Shown here one piece after another: positions 58,134-64,000 of a stretch of DNA of 64,000 nucleotides. Position numbers and translations under genes: made by a program. Positions within the stretch are counted from its first letter, which is position 1; each line of letters opens with the position of its first letter. The notes below the pieces were generated by a model. That model did no database searches. It saw only the letters and a list, made by a program, of their open reading frames with translations, and was not told the origin of the DNA. The stretch is from Boletus sp. NGJ (Eukaryota; Basidiomycota; Agaricomycetes; Boletales; Boletaceae), in the NCBI GenBank assembly GCA_019096195.1, contig JAGTXK010000021.1, positions 434,001 through 498,000 of the forward strand, in the 5' to 3' direction.

Positions 58134-60415
58134 ATGACGAGTGAACTGTCGTACAACGGATATCCACTAAGTCGGCTCATTGCAGACGAAAAGCAGGGCT
58201 GGTCTGGGTACGTCGTGTTGTGGCCGAGTAAGCGCCTCGGGTCCATTATTGACATATCCCCAAGATACGTGGAATGGGAGAAATATCCTCTTAAGAAAGC
58301 GATTGCGAGGGACATCCTCAAGATGCACCAGTTCACTCCGATTCCTGGTAAGTTATCTCTCCACCGAATCGTCCTCCACCTATCGTCTTCTCCATCCTGT
58401 TAACCCAACCCCACGAGCAGAGTTCCAGTTCGTTCCTCTCCCGAACACGAATCCTGTCTTGGTTGGATATCGTTGGAAAGAGTACCACGAGGCCTTGGGC
58501 CTCAAGTATATCGTGGATTTCAGCTGGGAAACGGTGCAAAAGGAAAAACCGGATCTCATCCATCTACTGGTGAATCTACTGACCAAGTATCCGGTTCTGT
58601 CACCGCCATCGTGTATCCTCATTCGTTTCACGTCTTTTATGGCCAGGACTTTCCTTACAATGGCGAAACTCGTCGCGATCAGTTGCTGCAAGGCAAGATC
58701 ACGGACAACAAGTATCACTTGTACGTTTTTTTTTGCTCGTGCAACAACTTGCGATGCCCAACGCCATTCTCTTTTTATCAAGCGTTCGGAATCATGGCGG
58801 GGTGCCCGACATCGACGAGGACCTTTTCAAGCTCGAAATCGGTGGGTTAGTCAACAACACTGTATCGCTCTCCTTGAGAGATCTCAAGGATCCGGAGAAA
58901 TTCCCGTGCGTGCCATTTTCTTACGTACTGATCACTCTGTCGGATGACTGACGGTAAGTATACTTTGAAAAAGCCAATCGGAGGTTACCGTTACTTTGCA
59001 GTGCAGCGGTACGCGGCGGATCGAGCAGATCCGAGAGTATCCTGGCGATGGAGACGAGCTTATCAACGCTCCTTGGGGTGAGGGTGCCATGTACGTACAA
59101 GCACAGTACCAGGAATCGAGAACGTTGACCGTGAGCGGGACTGTGACAGCGGGACTGCAGTGTATCGAGGTGTACCTCTAAAGAAGGTCTTGAAGAAAGC
59201 TTGCGGCGGTGTCCTGCCTGAATGTCAACACCTCGAGTTCATCGGGGCGGACACGTACTTCAAGTCAGTTTCTCGGTGTGGAATTTCGTTTGCCTCGGGC
59301 AGATATTCTGATACCTTGCAGGAAATGCGATGTATTCAATTATGCCGTGTCGGTTCCATACCGAAAAGTTCGGGCGAATGAGGAGGTGCTTTTGGCATGG
59401 GAGATGAACGGAAAGCCCCTCCCCAAGATGCACGGTGCACCGTTGCGTCTGGTGATTGCTGGATATATTGGCGCTCGTAGCTGCAAATGGGTCTACCAAA
59501 TCAACGCGCTTGCTGAGCCGAGTTTGGGGCCTGTGCAGGGCCAGGAGTACCTCTATTATACATCGCAAGTGCATCACAATCGATCTTTGGAAAGTAGTCA
59601 GACGTCTGACGCGATACCTATTTAGATCGGGAAACAGAATTCAAAGTACTCCAATGGGTTCTCGATCCAGCAAATGCCTGTCTCGTCTGTTTTGTTTCCG
59701 TAGAGAGGTAATGCTGATGCTGACCTTCGTTACGTAGGAGTGCTATCATCTCCCCAGTGGATAAATCTGTAATAACCCACGACGGATTCATCGAACTGAA
59801 GGGCTGGGCCTACAGTGGGGGTGGTAATTGGGTCGAGAGGGTCGAGGTTTCTCCCGATGGGTGTGTTTTCTCTTCGCAAGGATATCTTGCCGTCGCGCTG
59901 ACATGTTGTCCCCTAGAGGCCATGTTTGGTACGCCGTTGACCAAGATGATATGACAGAGAAGGTAGAGCGCAAGTTCTTGACCCCTTGTTAATTCTCAGG
60001 ATACGTTGCTCCCTCAGCACTACCACGCCTGGCGACTCTGGAAGATAACTTTGCCCGTAGACGCTGAAGGTTGGCTCGAGTTTTGTGTTCGAACTTGGGA
60101 CTCTTCGAACAACACGGAGCCTACGTTCGTTCGTTCTGCGTGGAAGTACGTTTACAGTGTACTGTTGTTATGTCTGAAGCTGCCTGGCCTGACATGCCTG
60201 CCCATAGTTGGGACCTCCACGTGACGTCTTCCTGCCATCGGATTAAACTTTATAGCGTGAATAGGACAAAGGCCGCCACGCGAAAGAGGCTCGGCGAATT
60301 GGCAGCGAGAGGCGAAGGAATAGAGCCCCTGTCCGCGCCGCTGGAGTATGCTCTCGAGGATCACGACGAGTATCTAGCTGCACGCCGCAAGCACCCTCGT
60401 GAGCCACTGAACTAA
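58134..60415 (+). CDS. Sulfite oxidase (molybdenum cofactor enzyme)
   Basis: Molybdopterin enzyme that oxidises sulfite to sulfate. No cytochrome b5 domain precedes the molybdenum domain, as in plant peroxisomal sulfite oxidase. Starts MTSELSYNGYPLSRL and joins GWSG to YVEWEKYPLKKA across an intron at 58208 or so. Then EFQFVPLPNTNPV and, after an intron ending at GGCCAG near 58648, DFPYNGETRRDQLLQGKI, FVRNHGGVPDIDED, LFKLEIGGLVNN, QCSGTRRIEQI (the Mo-ligand cysteine), YPGDGDELINAPWGEGA, AVYRGVPLKKVL and HLEFIGADTYFKK. The dimerisation domain follows (YAVSVPYRKVRANEEVLLAWEMNG, GYIGARSCKWV, IISPVDKSV, WAYSGGGNWVERVEVSPDGG, SAWNWDLHVTSSCHRI). More than ten exons; all checked junctions hold frame. 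A peroxisomal or cytosolic site cannot be settled: the end (KHPREPLN) is not PTS1. Confidence 0.92.
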
Positions 60416-60542
60416 CTTTATATAGCAAGAGCTCTGTACAAACAGTCCAAATCGTTCGTATCGCATGTACTCTACCAAAGAGTCTTGTATATCTGTCCAT
60501 GCCAGTGTCCTTTCGATCTCCCATTGTCGTGGTGCTCTCTTC

Positions 60543-61140
60543 CTACACTTTGGCCAACATCCATCTCTCTCCCTCTTTTGACGAGACCCCTTCTAAATCA
60601 GTGAATCCTGCTCTGGAATACATCGCGCGCCCAGCGACGTTGTTTTCATAAACGAGCAGGACCACCACTTTCTCAAAGTCACCGTTGCGTTCACTTGAGA
60701 ACCTGCTGTCGACGTTTGTCCGCGCCCATTCCAAACATGCGTTTACTAATTTGGCTCCAACACCCTTGCCTCTATGTGCGGGGTGTACCCACATCGCATA
60801 CAACCCGTATATCTCCCAGTTGGCACTCACTCCAGCCTCGGAGAATAGGGCCAGGATGGAAGGGGGCATGTCCGAGGGCCCTACTATACTAGCTGTCCCT
60901 ATCCACTCCCCCGTCTCCCCCGCATCCTCCAGCACGGAAGCGACCAACGTCTGCTTGAAAGGCGATTCGAGCCGCTGTCGCCAAAAGTCCTCTGGAAAAA
61001 GCCACTTCGCGTGCATAAGTGGAGGAAAAGGCCTGTGGATCGACTTGGAGCGAAGCGAGTCGGAGGGTTTTGTATGCTGCGAGCTGGGATGGGGAGACGG
61101 GGTGTTCGATGGGGAATAAGGTGTACGTCGACATCGCCAT
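60543..61140 (-). pseudogene. GNAT N-acetyltransferase with a one-base frameshift
   Basis: GNAT-family acetyltransferase; acyl acceptor unknown. The N-terminal part (MAMSTYTLFPIEHPV, QLAAYKTLRLASLQVDPQAFSSTYAREVAF) and the C-terminal part (FWRQRLESPFKQTLVAS; GKGVGAKLVNACLEW; LVYENNVAGRAMYSRAGF, the acetyl-CoA binding region) match one family but lie in different frames. The switch is at the A5 run at 60996-61000 (T5 on the coding strand); with four T the sequence would read AREVAFPEDFWRQRL. No intron bridges the point. It is either a recent pseudogene or a homopolymer error in the assembly. The length, about 199 residues, fits the family. It converges with sulfite oxidase, with 127 bp between stops. 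Confidence 0.75.
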
Positions 61141-61945
61141 TGTGGTTGTGGTTGGGTTCGAGGTGCGCGGCTCGGTACGCTCAGAGTCACGACTTTTCGT
61201 TGGGTGCTCCGATTGATCATGGCGCTGTATCATGATGCTGATCCGATGGACTTGGACTTGGTCACCACGGATGGCGGGACAGTGTGAGTCACTGCCATAT
61301 GCACGGTATGACTCGGCGGATCCATATTCGAACCTTGAATCGGATACCGGTTTGTCTCGGTGTCGAGGAATTGCTTGATCGCCCTTCGTAGCGCCTAGTA
61401 AGTACTGCACTACGGAGGACTCTCTTGGACGTACTCCCGCACAGATGGGAAATAAACGGACCCGGGTATCCGATGTGTGGTCCGGCGGGCTAGACGAGGC
61501 TGAAAGTTCAAGATCGGAAAGTCTCAGTGACTCGGCACATCTACGTCGTGGTCAAGGGAAACGTCCGTAGGCTTCCGGAACGAGGGCGATGCCAGGGAAA
61601 ACTACTATACTAGACTTTGCCAAGAATAATATAACCACACGGAGCGCTAATCTTTCCGCCATCCTCCCGCGCCGGCACTTTGCCAGGCCGTTTAGAGTAT
61701 TGAAATCCAAGGCGCTGTACATCCAATCTCCGGCTCTTCTCTGGCCACCCAACCGCCCAGGAACTCCGTTAATCGCAGAGATGGGAACTTTCAAATAATA
61801 CGTACAATTCCTCGGGATTATCATACCACCGTCACGCTGCGCATTCGTATCACCTGCCAGGAGAGCACTCATATCGGAAGATTATGATTATGATATTATT
61901 ACTATAACAAAGTACAGGGTTGAAAACCTCCACTGGCACTCCGCC
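61141..61945. other. Intergenic between GNAT and terpene cyclase genes
   Basis: 805 bp in tandem orientation on the minus strand: 3' end of the cyclase gene and upstream region of the acetyltransferase. The 106-codon minus-strand frame at 61552-61872 has no recognisable domain. Nothing else was recognised. Confidence 0.4.
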
Positions 61946-63002
61946 TACAAGTCCAAGTCCTCCAATCGATATCTCGCTGTAGAGGTATGAAAGCGAACAT
62001 ATCCAGCCGTGTAATATTCAAACGCTTCGCAAGCTTCTGGAGATCCCTCCAGTATTTTTACGATCCTCTTGTAAAGGCCCGATCGTTGTCTCCGTCAGTT
62101 CACCGAATGTTTCCAGCTTTGATTTCTTGCTGCTCGCAGCAAGCGTGGAGATCTGGTTGGTAGTCTCGCCTACTCGCTCTTCCTTGTAAAAGGATAATAC
62201 ATCGCTAAAATAGGTCGTAAATTAAGTGTTAACATGAGACAGGACTTGGTACATACTTGACATTATGGATGAACAGCGTCATCTCCGGGATCGCCTGAAT
62301 GTAGTCATTCAGGAGGACCTCTCGCGGGAACACCATAAATGAATAGGCTTCTGCGACACCAGACAATATTCGCTGGTAAGTGGGATACTGTTGCGCAGCG
62401 CTTGAGATCTACTCATCATTGTCAGTGGCATGTTCTGCAGGGCAATTACAGCAATGTTACCTTCATGGATCCCGTTTCGTGCTCCAGTATATTAGCAGCG
62501 ATAAAGTTCAATGTCGATGTGGTGATCAAATGTGAGGCAACCGGTCGATAAAGGTGCGAGGCCCGACGGATGATATCTGCAAATGCATCTAGAACGCCAT
62601 TCCCCTGCGGTTCCTTCACAATGAATCGGTCATTGAACATATAGATGTCGGGCATCTCTGCTTCGAAGCGGTTGGCCGCGTCATCCACGAAGATCGCACA
62701 CGATGTATAGAGTGCAATCCATATCTGGGTTGGACGGTGGGGGAGATGTACGCCGGCAGTTGCTGCATAGACGACCCCCTCGCGCAGGTACGTCCGTACA
62801 GACGGATCGGCGTCTACTGGGTAGCCACGTCGCTTCGCATCGTCGATACACTCCTGGTAAAGAACCTCGTCGAATGGAGTGATCTCATATGGAACATTGC
62901 ATTGTTCGAGAAGGGAGCGAATATTTGCACGTGCGGTCTGATCCTGCAAAGAGTGATGTCAATCGACGAAAGCCTCTTTGACGCTTTCCTTACCAGTTGC
63001 AT
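61946..63002 (-). CDS. Trichodiene-synthase-like terpene cyclase, C-terminus frameshifted
   Basis: Class I sesquiterpene cyclase of the TRI5-like family; would ionise farnesyl diphosphate. Exon 1 gives MQL; exon 2 starts DQTARANIRSLLEQCNVPYE. Family blocks: LYQECIDDAKRRGYPVD, YLREGVVYAATAGVHLPH, TQIWIALYTSCAIFVDDAAN (acidic motif; Asp pair present, last position of DDXXD is Asn), SAAQQYPTYQRILSGVAEAYSFMVFPRE, DYIQAIPEMTLFIHN, then NDVLSFYKEE (NSE-type metal motif, all three ligands present) and VGETTNQIS. Downstream the frame reading FGELTETTIGPLQ runs to a stop at 62019-62021, while the conserved end (RIVKILEGSPEACEAFEYYTAGYVRFHT...YRLEDLDL) lies in another frame, reaching 61946. The shift is near 62065-62085 and no intron explains it. 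The start ATG follows the conserved exon 2 by splicing and is provisional. Confidence 0.82.
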
Positions 63003-64000
63003 GTCGAGTATTGCGGTTTGCGTTGAAACCTGTGAACTACTCGCCTTGCTCTTATATCTAGCCAAGACGTTACTTACTTGTGGATTTCCGACTCTATCGT
63101 AGTCATCGGTGCGATTGGCTATTCCAGGTTCGAAGAACGTTCATCACAGGTCGCCGGGTTTCAGACGGTTATGTTAGAAACCGGTTCGGAAGGAAGGAGT
63201 ATACATTATGTAGTGGACGCTTTAATTGGTTCATTGCGAATCGCCGCACAACGCACTCTGATGACTCGGTCCCCGGATCAAGTCGGTGATTCGCACGCAG
63301 TGAGTTCTAGCGTCTACCGGAGCGGTGCGCCGCGTTGTTGTACAAGTTGGGTTAACAAGGTAATGGTTATTGGAGGACGTCGCACACCAGATATGCAACA
63401 CCGCATTTTGATGAGATTGTGCCGCCGGAGTCCCCCCACCGGCATAGCGGTGGATCTAACCGGAAGATACACCGTCATTGGGAAAGCCGTGGAAGTTTTC
63501 AAAGGTTGCCCTACAGTTTTATTGCGTGTTTCAGACTCAGTGATTCCTTCAACGGCGTATCACGATCGGTCTTGCTATTGCAAGGTTATGCTCGCCAGTG
63601 AGAACGGTGAATCTAACAAAAATGGAAGAATGCGAAATCTGCCGAAGATAATGGGGCCAGTTCAGGGTCGCCCAGAGGCAAACTCCGAAATGGGTTGTGT
63701 CCCAGGTTGTGGTGATTATGAGGCCGAGGGTAACTCCGGGGTCGGCTTGTCTCGTCAAAAAAGCCGCGTCTGCTCAACCCTCAAGCTCGTCGTCTTGCAA
63801 TTTAATGGAACACTGTGAACCTTTTTCGCTGATCTTTTTTGACAAGTCCAAGGAGTGGTCACATACCAACTGCCAAATTAGCGTGTTTCAGTCGGAGATA
63901 TATGTTTAACGTCCGCCTGTATGCAGACAAATTCCGGACCGCAACATCGTTCTAAAGCGGGGTGTACCTCCAAGCGTCCGGTAAATAGCGTACTTCGTTA
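63003..64000. other. Right end: upstream of terpene cyclase; unexplained long open frame
   Basis: The region contains the promoter of the cyclase (-). On the plus strand 63078-63818 is open for 246 codons, starting from TTG rather than ATG. Its composition is mixed and no domain or hydrophobic pattern is recognisable. A downstream start would leave at least 200 codons. I do not call it a gene. Confidence 0.25.

Noticed and set aside
58560-58650. Apparent frameshift in sulfite oxidase
   Set aside because: The shift vanishes when a 77-bp GT-AG intron ending GGCCAG is used, joining IHLL to DFPYNGE in frame; the gene is taken as intact.
61552-61872. 106-codon minus-strand frame between GNAT and the terpene cyclase
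   Set aside because: No domain, no hydrophobic pattern, and no splice partners; treated as chance.

Overview
The window is nuclear DNA of a filamentous basidiomycete. Genes are dense, on both strands, and split by many short introns (mostly about 45-80 bp, GT-AG, pyrimidine-rich near the acceptor). The gene set (NOP56, transaldolase, ARP6, an importin, KIN17, DSC3, GUT2 and others) is eukaryotic and fungal. A DUF6699 protein, a WW-domain membrane protein and a TRI5-like terpene cyclase point to Agaricomycetes; Ceratobasidiaceae (Rhizoctonia-like) is a guess, not a result. No retroelement, DNA transposon, rRNA, tRNA or CRISPR array could be supported.

Layout. 1.8-5.0 kb: K+/H+ antiporter (KHA1-like copy A, +). 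5.3-7.4 kb: NOP56 (-). 8.9-9.8 kb: DUF6699 protein (+). 9.8-15.9 kb: gene-poor stretch holding a decayed GH3-family gene and a probable decayed wax-synthase/MBOAT-like gene. 16.0-17.5 kb: transaldolase (+). 18.2-20.8 kb: intronless RING-H2 protein (-). 21.0-23.1 kb: base-exchange-type phosphatidylserine synthase (-). 25.3-26.7 kb: Zn(II)2Cys6 regulator (+). 26.9-28.0 kb: TANGO2/NRDE protein (-). 28.4-30.3 kb: ARP6 (+). 30.3-33.2 kb: unexplained stretch. 33.2-37.5 kb: importin of the Nmd5/Sxm1 type (-). 37.7-38.8 kb: DSC3 (-). 38.9-39.9 kb: KIN17 (+). 40.2-40.7 kb: 80-residue CYSTM-like protein (-). 42.1-45.2 kb: KHA1-like copy B (+). 45.7-48.6 kb: mitochondrial FAD glycerol-3-phosphate dehydrogenase (+). 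48.9-51.1 kb: acyl-CoA synthetase/4CL-like ligase (-). 52.1-54.6 kb: SEC14-RhoGAP protein (+). 55.4-57.5 kb: WW-domain membrane protein (+). 58.1-60.4 kb: sulfite oxidase (+). 60.5-61.1 kb: GNAT acetyltransferase with a frameshift (-). 61.9-63.0 kb: trichodiene-synthase-like terpene cyclase with a C-terminal frameshift (-).

Most genes are unrelated housekeeping functions. Local themes are ion homeostasis (two KHA1 copies about 40 kb apart with the same nine-exon plan), chromatin and nuclear processes (ARP6, KIN17, NOP56, importin) and membrane/lipid biology (PSS, DSC3, acyl-CoA ligase, the wax-synthase relic). I saw no clearly novel multi-gene system. The most useful observations are the copied KHA1 architecture, the animal/plant-type PSS with a 15-nt exon, an 11-nt exon in the CYSTM gene, a GC-AG intron in KIN17, the two pseudogenes, and two single-base frameshifts in neighbouring genes at the right end. 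Exon junctions were read by eye from conserved protein matches and splice motifs; no search or alignment was run.
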